Positions 17,973 to 25,955 of a stretch of 64,000 bases of DNA are shown piece after piece. How positions within the stretch are numbered: position 1 is the first letter of the stretch; every line of letters starts with the position of its first letter. Location: NCBI GenBank assembly GCA_002919235.1, contig PKEX01000037.1, forward strand, positions 64,001-128,000, written 5' to 3'. The notes under the pieces were generated by a model. The model had not been told where the DNA came from and ran no database searches. It was given only the letters and a program-made list of their open reading frames with translations. Made by a program: the position numbers and the translations under genes. Origin of the DNA: Clostridia bacterium. Lineage in GTDB: Bacteria; Bacillota; Limnochordia; DTU080; RSA5.

Positions 17973-18745
17973 GCGAGGCGCCCCGCTTTTTCGCCGGGAC
18001 GGTGCAGCGGGCGGGCCCGGGCTTCGTCGCGTGGCTCCCCGAGGACGAGGCGCACCACGCGGCGCGGGTGCTGCGGCTGAGACCGGGTGATGCCGCCATC
18101 GTGCTGGACGATTCGGGCTATGAGCACGTGGGTGCCGTCGCCGCCGTCGAACTGAGCCGAGGGCGGGTCTCGGTGCGGGTCGAAGGGAGCGTGGTGCGGC
18201 CGGCGGCCGGTGAGCCACGGGTGGCGGTCACCCTCATCCAGGCTCTCCCCAAGGGAGACAAGATGGACACCATCGTTCAAAAAGGGACGGAGACGGGAGT
18301 GGCGCGCTTTGTGCCCGCCCGCTCCGAGCGGGTCGTGGTGGAGTACACCGGCGCCAAAGCGGAGCAGCGAAGAGCCCGCTGGCAGAAGATCGCGAACGAG
18401 GCGGCCAAACAGGCGCGCCGGGGCCGCCGGCCGGTGGTGGAACCCGTGGCGGAGCTCTTGGACGCGGTGGCGGCTCGTCGCGGGGAGGAGGTGCTCGTCC
18501 TCTGGGAGCAGGCGGAGACGCCGCTCAAGAGCGTCCTCCGGGAGCTCGGATCCCGCGGCAGCCGGCGGGTAGCGCTGGTGGTGGGGGCGGAAGGCGGCTT
18601 CAGTCCCCGGGAGGCGGCGGAGATGGAGCGGCTGGGAGGCCGCCTGGTCTCCCTGGGCCCCCGGATCCTGAGGACCGAGACGGCGGGGCCCGTGGCCTGT
18701 GCGCTTGTCCTGTACGAGCTGGATGGGGGCGAGGCCGCGCCGTGA
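17969..18745 (+). CDS. rsmE: 16S rRNA (uracil-1498-N3)-methyltransferase
   Basis: RsmE methylates U1498 of 16S rRNA. It is a SPOUT-class enzyme of 258 residues with an N-terminal PUA-like domain. Diagnostic elements are QALPKGDKMDTIVQKGTE (about residues 91-108), the cofactor knot GAEGGFSPRE (about 206) and LGPRILRTETA (about 228). The frame is open far upstream through prmA, but GTG 17969, overlapping the prmA stop, gives the family N-terminus (SEAPRFFAG). Confidence 0.95.
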   Translation: MSEAPRFFAGTVQRAGPGFVAWLPEDEAHHAARVLRLRPGDAAIVLDDSGYEHVGAVAAVELSRGRVSVRVEGSVVRPAAGEPRVAVTLIQALPKGDKMDTIVQKGTETGVARFVPARSERVVVEYTGAKAEQRRARWQKIANEAAKQARRGRRPVVEPVAELLDAVAARRGEEVLVLWEQAETPLKSVLRELGSRGSRRVALVVGAEGGFSPREAAEMERLGGRLVSLGPRILRTETAGPVACALVLYELDGGEAAP

Positions 18746-18846
18746 ACGGCTCGCTCCCGCCGCCCGGCGGGCCGGGGCCGCTCCGGCGCCCGCCGGAGCC
18801 GCAAGACGCCCGGGCAACCTGAGGGAAAAGAAAGGAGGACGGCGGC

Positions 18847-19341
18847 GTGGACCAGCCTGTGCGCATCGGGGTCATCTCGGACACCCATATCCCCCAGCGG
18901 GCCAAGACGATCCCTCCCATCGTGTACCAGCTCTTTTCCGGGGTGGCGCTGATCCTCCATGCGGGCGATCTCACCACCGACGACGTCATCGTCCAGCTGG
19001 AAGCCATCGCCCCCGTCTACGCGGTCCACGGCAACGTCGACCCTCCGGATCTGGTCCGCAGGCTGCCGAAGAAGAGGGAGATTCACGTCGGCGGGGTCCG
19101 GATCGGGCTGATCCACGGCGACGGGCCCGGAAGGTCCACGCCCGAGCGGGCGCTGGCCGCCTTCCCCGGCGCGGACTGCGTGGTCTTCGGCCACTCGCAC
19201 ATCCCGGTGTGCCGCCGGGAAGGCAAGACGCTTTTGTTCAACCCCGGTTCGGCTACCGACAAGCGGCGGGAGGAGCGCTGCTCGGTGGGGATCCTCACGG
19301 TGGCGGGCGGGGTGGTCGACGGGGAGATCATCCGGTTTTGA
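18847..19341 (+). CDS. Metallophosphoesterase (YfcE/MJ0936 type)
   Basis: This is a 164-residue small phosphodiesterase-fold protein. Metal-ligand motifs appear in order: GVISDTHIP (about residue 9), HAGDLT (about 38), VHGNVDPP (about 60), IHGDG (about 90) and GHSHIP (about 117). Family members cleave phosphodiesters with manganese, but the natural substrate is generally unknown. GTG 18847 has AAAGGAGGACGGC in front. It is followed 21 bases later by a second, unrelated-subfamily phosphoesterase. The pair could be one transcript with rsmE, although a GC-rich hairpin lies in the 100-base gap before it. Confidence 0.88.
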   Translation: MDQPVRIGVISDTHIPQRAKTIPPIVYQLFSGVALILHAGDLTTDDVIVQLEAIAPVYAVHGNVDPPDLVRRLPKKREIHVGGVRIGLIHGDGPGRSTPERALAAFPGADCVVFGHSHIPVCRREGKTLLFNPGSATDKRREERCSVGILTVAGGVVDGEIIRF

Positions 19342-19362
19342 CGGGTCTTAGGAGGGGCTAGG

Positions 19363-20103
19363 TTGGACGCTGCCGTGCGGATCTTCGCCATCGGCGACCT
19401 CCATCTCCCGGGCGGGCAGGAAAAGCCCATGGACATCTTCGGGGGACGGTGGGCCGATCATCCCCGGCGCATCGCGGCGAACTGGCGGGAGCGGGTGGGG
19501 CCCGGCGACGTGGTGCTGGTCCCGGGGGACCTCTCGTGGGCGATGACGCTGGAGGAGGCCGCGGAGGATCTGGCCTACCTGGGCGAGCTGCCGGGCGAGA
19601 CCGTGTTGATCCGGGGAAACCACGACTACTGGTGGAGCGCCATCGGCAAGGTGCGCAAAGCGCTGCCCCCGGGGGTGCGGGCCATCCAAAACGATTACGT
19701 CGCGGTGGACGGGGTCGCGGTCTGCGGCGCGCGGGGATGGGTGCTCCCCGGGTCCGAAGGCTTTTCGGAGCACGATGAAAAGGTGTACCGCCGCGAGGTG
19801 GAGCGGCTGAGGCTCTCCTTGGAGTCGGCGGTGAAGGCGGGACTCGCGCCGGCCATCGTGATGATGCACTACCCGCCGGCGCCCAAAAGCCAGGCGCCGA
19901 CGGGATTTACCCAGCTGCTGGAGGCGTATGGAGTCAAGCTTTGCGTCTACGGGCACCTGCACGGCGACGCCCAGCACGGAGCGCTGAAAGGCTGGGTCCG
20001 GGGCGTCTACTACCGCCTGGTGGCGTGCGACGCCGTAGGGTTCGCTCCCGTCCTGGTGGCGCAGGTGGAAGGCGGAGACGTCCAGGTGGTTGAGCCTGCG
20101 TGA
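19363..20103 (+). CDS. Metallophosphoesterase (COG1768-like)
   Basis: This 246-residue protein has a complete calcineurin-like metal site: IGDLHLP (about residue 8), GDLSWAM (about 50), GNHDYWW (about 85), HYPP (about 167) and GHLHGDAQHGA (about 192). The GDLSWAM and GNHDYWWS variants point to the predicted phosphohydrolases of COG1768, whose substrate is unknown. Start TTG 19363 has TAGGAGGGGC upstream. It converges on the PhoU-fusion gene with 6 bases between stops and no terminator that I can see. Confidence 0.85.
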   Translation: MDAAVRIFAIGDLHLPGGQEKPMDIFGGRWADHPRRIAANWRERVGPGDVVLVPGDLSWAMTLEEAAEDLAYLGELPGETVLIRGNHDYWWSAIGKVRKALPPGVRAIQNDYVAVDGVAVCGARGWVLPGSEGFSEHDEKVYRREVERLRLSLESAVKAGLAPAIVMMHYPPAPKSQAPTGFTQLLEAYGVKLCVYGHLHGDAQHGALKGWVRGVYYRLVACDAVGFAPVLVAQVEGGDVQVVEPA

Positions 20104-20109
20104 GAGGCG

Positions 20110-21516
20110 TCAGCCGGGCAAGAAGGGATGGGGCAGTCCGTCGTCGTCGCACTTGAGCCGGAGCTGCTCCCTGCGGCCGTCGACCATGAAGATGACGTGC
20201 TCCGCGATGTTGCTCGCGTGGTCGGCGACCCGTTCGAGGTAGCGGGCGACGAAGAGCAGGTAGAGGGCTTGTCCGGCCCGGTAGGCGTCGCCCCCGTCGG
20301 TGATGAAGCCCAGCAGTTCTTCGAAGAGCTCACGGTAGAGGGCGTCGACCCCTTTGTCCGCCTCGCACACCTTTCGCGCCAGCTCTACGTCGCGCCGGAC
20401 CATGGCGTCGAGGCTGTGGCGCACCATTTCCTGGGCCTTTTCCGCCATCCTCGGGATGTCGATGAGCGGCTTGATCAGGGGATCTTCGCCGATGGCCAGC
20501 GTCACTTCGCTGATGTTGATGGCGTGGTCGGCGATGCGGCCCAGATCGGTCGCGGCTTCGATCACCGTGGTGAGCACTCTGAGGTCGCGGCTGACGGGAG
20601 CGGTCCGGGCGATGAGGCCCAGAGCCCGCTGGTGAATCTCCAGCTTCCTTTGATAGATGTCGAACCGCCCGTCGATCACTTCCCGGGCGATGGTGAGGTT
20701 CTGCCCGGTGAGCGACTGGACCGCCATGTGGATGGCCCGCTCGGCCTTGCTGCCCAAGGTGAGGAGATCGTGGTAGAGGCTTTCCAGGGCCATGCCGGCG
20801 CTGCTGCCGGTGGCGGCCGCCAGGGTGTCCTGGGCTTCCTGGGGCGGGGAGACGGCGACGTGATCCGCCGCGCCGTCGGCCAGCACCTTCCCGCCGGAGA
20901 GGACGATGAGGCGCTTGGCCGTAGGCGCCACCCGGCGGAAAGCCCGGGAGACCCAGAAGACGGGGATCTCTTCACCGATGGCGGTGATCACCTGCCGGAA
21001 GCGGTCGGCCTCGTCCGGATCGAGATCCACGGTGGCGTCGTCGATGAGGAGGTAGGGAGCCCGCCGCACCAAGGCGCGACAGGCGAGGAGCATCCGCCGC
21101 TCGGCTTCCGTGAGCTCGGAGACGGGGTGGGAAAGGCGGCCTTGAAACTCCTCCCACAGGCCCGAGATCCGCAGCGCGTCGTTCACCCGCCGCTCGACTT
21201 CGGTTCCCACGGGACCGGGGTGCGTGAGGACTCGAAGGAGGGTGCCCCGAAGCGGTGGGGCGCCGGGACCCAAGGGGGGTTCCACCCGCTCCTTCGGCAG
21301 GGGTCCGCCCGCCACCTGGAGGGTGCCCGATGCCGTGACGCCCCGGGGGAGCCGTCCTGCCAGCGCGGCCAGCAGGAGGCTCTTGCCCGCGCCCTGGGGT
21401 CCGACGATGCCGACGACTCCTGGTTCCGTCACCGCCAGCGACAGCGAGAGCAGCGTCCGCTGGCGGGCATCCTGCAGGGTATACTGGTCAAAAGCGATCA
21501 TCGATGACGCGGACAA
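20110..21516 (-). CDS. Degenerate ABC ATPase (PstB-like) fused to PhoU
   Basis: This 468-residue protein joins two domains. Residues about 6-215 follow the PstB fold, with an intact Walker A (GPQGAGKS, 39-46). The Q-loop glutamine is not recognisable, the LSGGQ signature is replaced by SELTEAE, Walker B ends LLIDDAT (Asp in place of the catalytic Glu), and the H-loop histidine is replaced (WVSRAF). Residues about 240-460 carry PhoU three-helix repeats, with LGRIADHAINI and LERVADHASNIAEHV as the two metal-binding motifs. TTG 21516 has GGAGG eight bases upstream; ATG 21501 is an alternative. It follows phoR by 19 bases. The likely role is nucleotide-sensing PhoU control of PhoR, not transport. 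Confidence 0.85.
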   Translation of the reverse strand: MSASSMIAFDQYTLQDARQRTLLSLSLAVTEPGVVGIVGPQGAGKSLLLAALAGRLPRGVTASGTLQVAGGPLPKERVEPPLGPGAPPLRGTLLRVLTHPGPVGTEVERRVNDALRISGLWEEFQGRLSHPVSELTEAERRMLLACRALVRRAPYLLIDDATVDLDPDEADRFRQVITAIGEEIPVFWVSRAFRRVAPTAKRLIVLSGGKVLADGAADHVAVSPPQEAQDTLAAATGSSAGMALESLYHDLLTLGSKAERAIHMAVQSLTGQNLTIAREVIDGRFDIYQRKLEIHQRALGLIARTAPVSRDLRVLTTVIEAATDLGRIADHAINISEVTLAIGEDPLIKPLIDIPRMAEKAQEMVRHSLDAMVRRDVELARKVCEADKGVDALYRELFEELLGFITDGGDAYRAGQALYLLFVARYLERVADHASNIAEHVIFMVDGRREQLRLKCDDDGLPHPFLPG

Positions 21517-21535
21517 ACGTATCGCCTCCGCGAAA

Positions 21536-22942
21536 CTACCCTTCCCATTCGGGGAGCGGGGTTTCTTCAGGGTGCAGCGGGAGCGTGATGATAAACCGGC
21601 TGCCCTTGCCGAGACGGCTCTCCACCCGGACGGAGCCCTGGTGCCGCTGGACGATGTGCCGCACGATGGCGAGCCCCAGGCCGGTGCCGCCTTCCGCCCG
21701 GGAGCGGGCCTTGTCGACGCGATAGAAGCGCTCGAAAATGCGGGGCACGTGCTCCGACGGGATTCCGGGACCATCGTCGGCTACCGAGATCTCGATGTAG
21801 TCTGCGGCCACCTTGCGAGCCTCTACCCAGACGTGGCCGCCGCTGGGCGTATACTTGATGGCGTTGTCTAACAGGTTCATCAGCGCCTGCCCGAACATGT
21901 CGCGGTCGACCGGAACGGCGGGCAGGCCCGGGGGAATCCGGATCTCCGGGACGATGGCCTTCTTGTCGGCTTGCGGGCGAAGCCGTTCGACGACGTCGGA
22001 GACCAACTCCAAAAGATCGACGTCCTGGCGGGCCAGGGGCGCGGTGTCCGACTCGAGCCGCGAGAGGTCCAGCAGGTCCCCGATGAGTGCTTCGAGCCGG
22101 TCGGCCTCGTCCTTGACGATCCGCAGAAAGCGCCGCTTCGTCTCCTCGGGCAGTTCATCTTCGAGGAGCGTTTCGACAAACCCTTTTATCGACGTGATGG
22201 GCGTCCGCAGTTCGTGGGAGACGTTGGCGACGAACTCGCTTCGGACTTTTTCGAGATATCGCAGGCGGGTGACGTCGAAGAGGAGCACCGCGGCGCCCAG
22301 CAGCGGTCCGTCGCCGTGGGCGAAAATGGGCTCGATGCGCACCCGGTAGCGGGCCGGGCGGGTGGTGGCGATGACGTCGACGTCCAGCGCGGCGCCGGTC
22401 CCCTGTTTCAGGGTGACCATGAGGGCTTCTTCGATCTGGTGGTCCCGCAGCACCTGGAGGAACGGCCGGCCCACCGCCTCCTCCTCGGCGATCTGCAGCG
22501 CTTTCACGGCCGAGCGGTTGATGCGGCGGACCTTGCCCGAAGCGTCGACCAGGATGGCCGGGCCGTAGAGGGCCTGGAAGACCGCGCGCAGCGCTTCCTC
22601 CGACTCCATCCCTCGCCAGAGCGCCTGGACCAGGTGGTCGTGGCGGCGAGCCAGGGCGGCCGCGACGCCGTCGAAGCCCCGGCCGGCCACGGTGAGGATC
22701 GGGCGGACGAAGGCGGGATCTCCCACCCGTGAGGCCGCCTCCCCCAGGCGGGCCAGGGCGTCCGCCTCGGCGAGGCTTCGAAGCCGCGAGGCGGCGAGGG
22801 CCAGAGCGACGAGGGCCAACCCTACGGCGATCCCCGGCCACGCACCTCGCGCGAGGCTCGAGCCCAGCAGCGCGGCGCCGGCGAGAGCGGCCAGCGGCGC
22901 CGCCCACGGCATGTCCACGGCGCGGCGGACCCCGGGGTTCAC
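21536..22942 (-). CDS. phoR: Phosphate-type sensor histidine kinase PhoR
   Basis: This is a membrane histidine kinase of 468 residues. Two N-terminal membrane helices (about 12-30 and 34-52) have almost no external loop. A linker and PAS domain (about 115-225) follow, then the dimerisation helix with NVSHELRTPITSIKGF (His near 243) and the ATPase domain with NLLDNAIKYT, DDGPGIP and GGTGLGLAIV. The absence of an extracellular sensor fits PhoR-type kinases that receive input through PhoU. GTG 22942 overlaps the phoP stop by four bases. The family also includes WalK/ResE-like kinases, so the phosphate assignment leans on the PhoU gene that follows. Confidence 0.88.
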   Translation of the reverse strand: MNPGVRRAVDMPWAAPLAALAGAALLGSSLARGAWPGIAVGLALVALALAASRLRSLAEADALARLGEAASRVGDPAFVRPILTVAGRGFDGVAAALARRHDHLVQALWRGMESEEALRAVFQALYGPAILVDASGKVRRINRSAVKALQIAEEEAVGRPFLQVLRDHQIEEALMVTLKQGTGAALDVDVIATTRPARYRVRIEPIFAHGDGPLLGAAVLLFDVTRLRYLEKVRSEFVANVSHELRTPITSIKGFVETLLEDELPEETKRRFLRIVKDEADRLEALIGDLLDLSRLESDTAPLARQDVDLLELVSDVVERLRPQADKKAIVPEIRIPPGLPAVPVDRDMFGQALMNLLDNAIKYTPSGGHVWVEARKVAADYIEISVADDGPGIPSEHVPRIFERFYRVDKARSRAEGGTGLGLAIVRHIVQRHQGSVRVESRLGKGSRFIITLPLHPEETPLPEWEG

Positions 22943-23673
22943 CGGGCTTCCCCTCGGGAAGGCGCGCCGCCGGGCTCGCCGGGTTCCGCGGGCACGTCAT
23001 CCTTGAACCGGTAGCCCACGCCGTGCACCGTCTCAATGTACGTGGGATGCTGCGGGTCGTCGCCGATCTTTTGCCGGAGCCGCCGGATGTGGACGTCCAA
23101 GGTGCGCGTGCCGCCGGCGAACTGGTAGCCCCACACCTCTTCCAGCAGGGTGTCGCGGGAGACAGGCTGGCCCCGGCGGGCCATCAACAGCGCGAGAAGA
23201 TCGAATTCCTTGGGCGTCAGCTCGATCTCCCGGCCACCCACCACGAGCCGCCGGCGCTTGAGGTCCAGGTGGAGCTCGCCGGCGATGAGGTTGTCGGCCC
23301 CTTCCTCGTAGTGGGAGCGGCGCAGGACGGCCCGGATGCGGGCCACCAGCTCCTTGGGGCTGAAAGGCTTGGTGACGTAGTCGTCGGCGCCCAGTTCAAA
23401 GCCGCGTACCCGGTCGTCCTCCTGGCCTTTGGCCGTCAGAATAATGATAGGCACGTCGGAAGCTTGCCGCACGCGCCGGCACACCTCGAAACCGTCGAGG
23501 CCGGGCAGCATCAAGTCGAGGAGGAGCAGGTCCGGGTGGTTGGCGTTGAAGATGGCCAGGGCCTCGCGCCCGTCCGCCGCCGTCAGCACCTGCATCCCCT
23601 CGCGGGTCAAGTGGTACGTGATGAGCTCGGAGATGGCCGGGTCGTCCTCGATCACCAAGATCCTGGGGGCCAT
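22939..23673 (-). CDS. phoP: OmpR-family response regulator PhoP/PhoB
   Basis: This 244-residue regulator has a receiver domain (1-120; acidic pocket D10/D11, phospho-acceptor D53, Lys near 103) and a winged-helix DNA-binding domain (about 135-230), including LTPKEFDLLALL and RTLDVHIRRLRQKIG. ATG 23673 has AAGGGAG ten bases upstream. It is the first gene of the minus-strand phoP-phoR-PhoU-fusion operon and is divergent from mtaB. Its assignment to phosphate control comes from the linked kinase and PhoU. Confidence 0.9.
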   Translation of the reverse strand: MAPRILVIEDDPAISELITYHLTREGMQVLTAADGREALAIFNANHPDLLLLDLMLPGLDGFEVCRRVRQASDVPIIILTAKGQEDDRVRGFELGADDYVTKPFSPKELVARIRAVLRRSHYEEGADNLIAGELHLDLKRRRLVVGGREIELTPKEFDLLALLMARRGQPVSRDTLLEEVWGYQFAGGTRTLDVHIRRLRQKIGDDPQHPTYIETVHGVGYRFKDDVPAEPGEPGGAPSRGEAR

Positions 23674-23773
23674 GGCGGCACGACTCCCTTCGAGACACGT
23701 TCCCGCTACCGACGCAGATTCTGCGCCTGCCCGCCGGGCTCCTACCCGAGGGGCCCCTGCCGTTTCCCGGCGG

Positions 23774-23803
23774 TTGACCCGGCGGCGAGGCCGGAGGTAA
23801 ACT
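23774..23803 (+). promoter_or_regulatory. Sigma-A promoter of mtaB
   Basis: TTGACC (23774-23779), an 18-base spacer and TAAACT (23798-23803) lie 40 bases before the mtaB start, in the divergent region with phoP. Confidence 0.65.
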
Positions 23804-23843
23804 GGACGGTGCCGGTGGCATCGCATTCGGGAGGAGCGGATCC

Positions 23844-25262
23844 GTGGCGTACACTCTCCAGCGGGAAATCGAGACCCGCGACGCGTCCCCGGGCGGGCCG
23901 GAGCGCGGCCCGGAAGGGGTGCGCCGGGTCGCGTTCACGACCTTGGGCTGCAAGGTAAACTTCCACGACACCGAGGGCGTGGCCTCCCTCTTCCGGCGTC
24001 GCGGGTACCAGGTGGTCGATTTCGACGAGACCGCGGACGTGTACGTGATCAACACCTGCAGCGTCACCGATCAGGCGGCGAAGAAGTCCAGGCAGGTGAT
24101 CCGCCGGGCCATCAGCAGGAATCCCCGGGCCGTGGTGGTCGCGATGGGGTGCTACGTACAGTACGCGCCCGACGAGGTCTCCGCCATCCCCGGCGTCGAC
24201 GTGGTGGTGGGCTCCCACCGGCGCGCGGAGCTGGTGGACATGGTGGAGGAGGTCTTTAGGACCCGCCGGCCGGTTCGTGCCGTCGAAAAGATCTTTAAGG
24301 TCCGGGAGTTCGAGGAGCTGCCGGCGCTGGACTTCGAAGGCCGCACCCGCGCCGTGGTGAAGATCCAGGACGGCTGCAACGAGTTCTGCTCGTTTTGCCA
24401 GATCCCGTGGGCCCGCGGCCGGAGCCGCAGCCGCCGGCCCGAGCGGGTGGAGGAGCTGGTGTGGCGCTTGGCCGAGCAGGGCTTTAAAGAAGTGGTGCTC
24501 ACCGGCGTGCACCTGGGGGACTACGGCGACGACCTGGATCCTCCCGTCTCGCTGGCCCGGATCCTCCAGCGGATTCACGAGATCCCCGGGATCGAGCGGA
24601 TCCGCCTGAGTTCCATCTACCCCAACGAGATCGACGACCAGCTCTTCGAGGCCGTGACCGGCCTTCCCAAGATCTGCCGCCACCTGCACATCCCGGCCCA
24701 GTCGGGCGACGACGACATCCTTCTCCTCATGCGTCGGCGGCACAGCGTCGATCAGTTCCGGCGGATGGTGGAGCGCCTGCGCCGGGCGCAGCCGGAGATG
24801 GCCATCACCACCGACGTCATCGTGGGCTTTCCCGGAGAGACGGAGGAGCGCTTTGCCAATACCTATGCGTTCTGCCGGGAGATGGAATTCAGCAAGATCC
24901 ACGTCTTCCCGTACTCGGCCCGGTCCGGCACGGCGGCGGTGCGCCTCCCCGGCCACGTGGACAAAGAAGAGAAGCACCGCAGGGCCCGGCGGTTGATCGC
25001 CCTCTCGGACGAGCTGGCCTACGCCTATCACCGGCGGATGGTGGGCCGGCGCTGGCGGGTGCTGGTGGAGCGCTCCGGCGAGCCTCTCTTGCGGGGCCTG
25101 ACCGACACGTACGTGCGGGTGCACTTCGAACCGGGGCGCGCACCCGTCCGGGAAGGCGACTTGGTCGATGTAGAGGTGGAGCGGGCCGGGCACGACGGGG
25201 TGTACGGGCGCGTCCCGGCCGGAACCCGGGAAGGAGTCCCGCCGGGGCCTGGCGAAGTCTGA
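23844..25262 (+). CDS. mtaB: tRNA t6A37 methylthiotransferase MtaB
   Basis: MtaB converts N6-threonylcarbamoyladenosine-37 to its 2-methylthio form in tRNA. The product has 472 residues. The N-terminal cluster-binding domain has TLGCKVN (C36), NTCSVTD (about C72) and MGCYVQ. The radical SAM motif is CNEFCSFC (about residues 178-185), and a TRAM domain follows at the C-terminus. TLGCKVN separates it from MiaB and RimO. GTG 23844 has GGGAGGAGC upstream. The frame carries a 25-residue extra N-terminus rich in Gly/Pro/Glu. Confidence 0.94.
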   Translation: MAYTLQREIETRDASPGGPERGPEGVRRVAFTTLGCKVNFHDTEGVASLFRRRGYQVVDFDETADVYVINTCSVTDQAAKKSRQVIRRAISRNPRAVVVAMGCYVQYAPDEVSAIPGVDVVVGSHRRAELVDMVEEVFRTRRPVRAVEKIFKVREFEELPALDFEGRTRAVVKIQDGCNEFCSFCQIPWARGRSRSRRPERVEELVWRLAEQGFKEVVLTGVHLGDYGDDLDPPVSLARILQRIHEIPGIERIRLSSIYPNEIDDQLFEAVTGLPKICRHLHIPAQSGDDDILLLMRRRHSVDQFRRMVERLRRAQPEMAITTDVIVGFPGETEERFANTYAFCREMEFSKIHVFPYSARSGTAAVRLPGHVDKEEKHRRARRLIALSDELAYAYHRRMVGRRWRVLVERSGEPLLRGLTDTYVRVHFEPGRAPVREGDLVDVEVERAGHDGVYGRVPAGTREGVPPGPGEV

Positions 25263-25284
25263 CACGCACCGGGAGGCGGAGCGG

Positions 25285-25635
25285 ATGTCCCAGAGTGATT
25301 GCCTTTTCTGCCGCATCGTCGCAGGAGAAATCCCCAGCGAGAAGGTGTACGAAGACGACCTGGTCACGGCCTTCAAGGACATCAACCCTGCGGCGCCGGT
25401 CCACGTCCTCGTAGTGCCGAAGAAGCACATCACCAGCCTCGCCCACGTGGAGGAGGAGGATCGAGCGCTCCTCGGACACGTGGTGCTCACGTTGAGCAGG
25501 ATCGCCGCTTCCCAGGGGCTCGACGGCCGGGGCTACCGGCTGGTCGTCAACACGGGCGACGAAGGCGGGCAGACGGTAGGGCACATCCACTTTCACCTTT
25601 TGGGCGGAAGGCGCATGGGTTGGCCCCCCGGTTGA
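25285..25635 (+). CDS. HIT family nucleotide-binding protein
   Basis: This 116-residue HinT-like protein hydrolyses purine nucleoside phosphoramidates and related adenylates in characterised members. CLFCRIVAGEIP at residues 6-17 carries a CxxC pair and HIHFHLLGG (about 98-106) is the catalytic histidine triad. ATG 25285 follows GGGAGGCGGAGCGG. It lies between mtaB and rpsU, the same position as in many Bacillota. Confidence 0.95.
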   Translation: MSQSDCLFCRIVAGEIPSEKVYEDDLVTAFKDINPAAPVHVLVVPKKHITSLAHVEEEDRALLGHVVLTLSRIAASQGLDGRGYRLVVNTGDEGGQTVGHIHFHLLGGRRMGWPPG

Positions 25636-25683
25636 TCCCCGCCGGCCGGCCCGGGATCACGCTGAGAGGGGGGAGACCTTCCC

Positions 25684-25857
25684 GTGGCACAGGTCAGAGT
25701 CGAAAAAGGCGAGTCCCTCGAACGCGCCCTGCGCCGGTTCAACCAGTCGCTTCGCAAGGCGGGTGTGCTTTCCGAGGTCAAGAAGCGTGCGCACTATGAG
25801 AAGCCCAGCGTCCGCCGGAAAAAGAAATCCAGCGCGGCGCGCAAGCGCCATCGTTAA
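25684..25857 (+). CDS. rpsU: 30S ribosomal protein S21
   Basis: This 57-residue basic protein starts [19 protein letters not shown] and ends in [12 protein letters not shown], the S21 pattern. It binds the 3' domain of 16S rRNA near the anti-Shine-Dalgarno. GTG 25684 is preceded by GAGAGGGGGGAG. A strong terminator follows within 35 bases, so the mtaB-HIT-rpsU transcript probably ends here. Confidence 0.97.
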   Translation: MAQVRVEKGESLERALRRFNQSLRKAGVLSEVKKRAHYEKPSVRRKKKSSAARKRHR

Positions 25858-25889
25858 ACGGAGCGGACACCGGCAGAGCCGGTCATCGA

Positions 25890-25913
25890 GGCGGGGTGTT
25901 CCCCGCCTTTTTT
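25890..25913 (+). terminator. Rho-independent terminator after rpsU
   Basis: GGCGGGG (25890-25896), loop TGTT, CCCCGCC (25901-25907), then six T. It has a textbook shape. Confidence 0.95.
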
Positions 25914-25955
25914 GCGGCGCGCCCATGGTAAAATATGGCTTGGGAGGTGCGGCGT

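Noticed and set aside
18780-18799. GC-rich hairpin GCTCCGGCG/CGCCGGAGC between rsmE and the first phosphoesterase
   Set aside because: It is a strong stem but has a two-base loop and no following T-run, so it is not a Rho-independent terminator; no other role can be supported.
25911-25934. Promoter for nfeD using TAAAAT at 25929
   Set aside because: The only -35-like sequence (TTTGCG) is 12 bases away, and transcription would begin right at the ribosome binding site.
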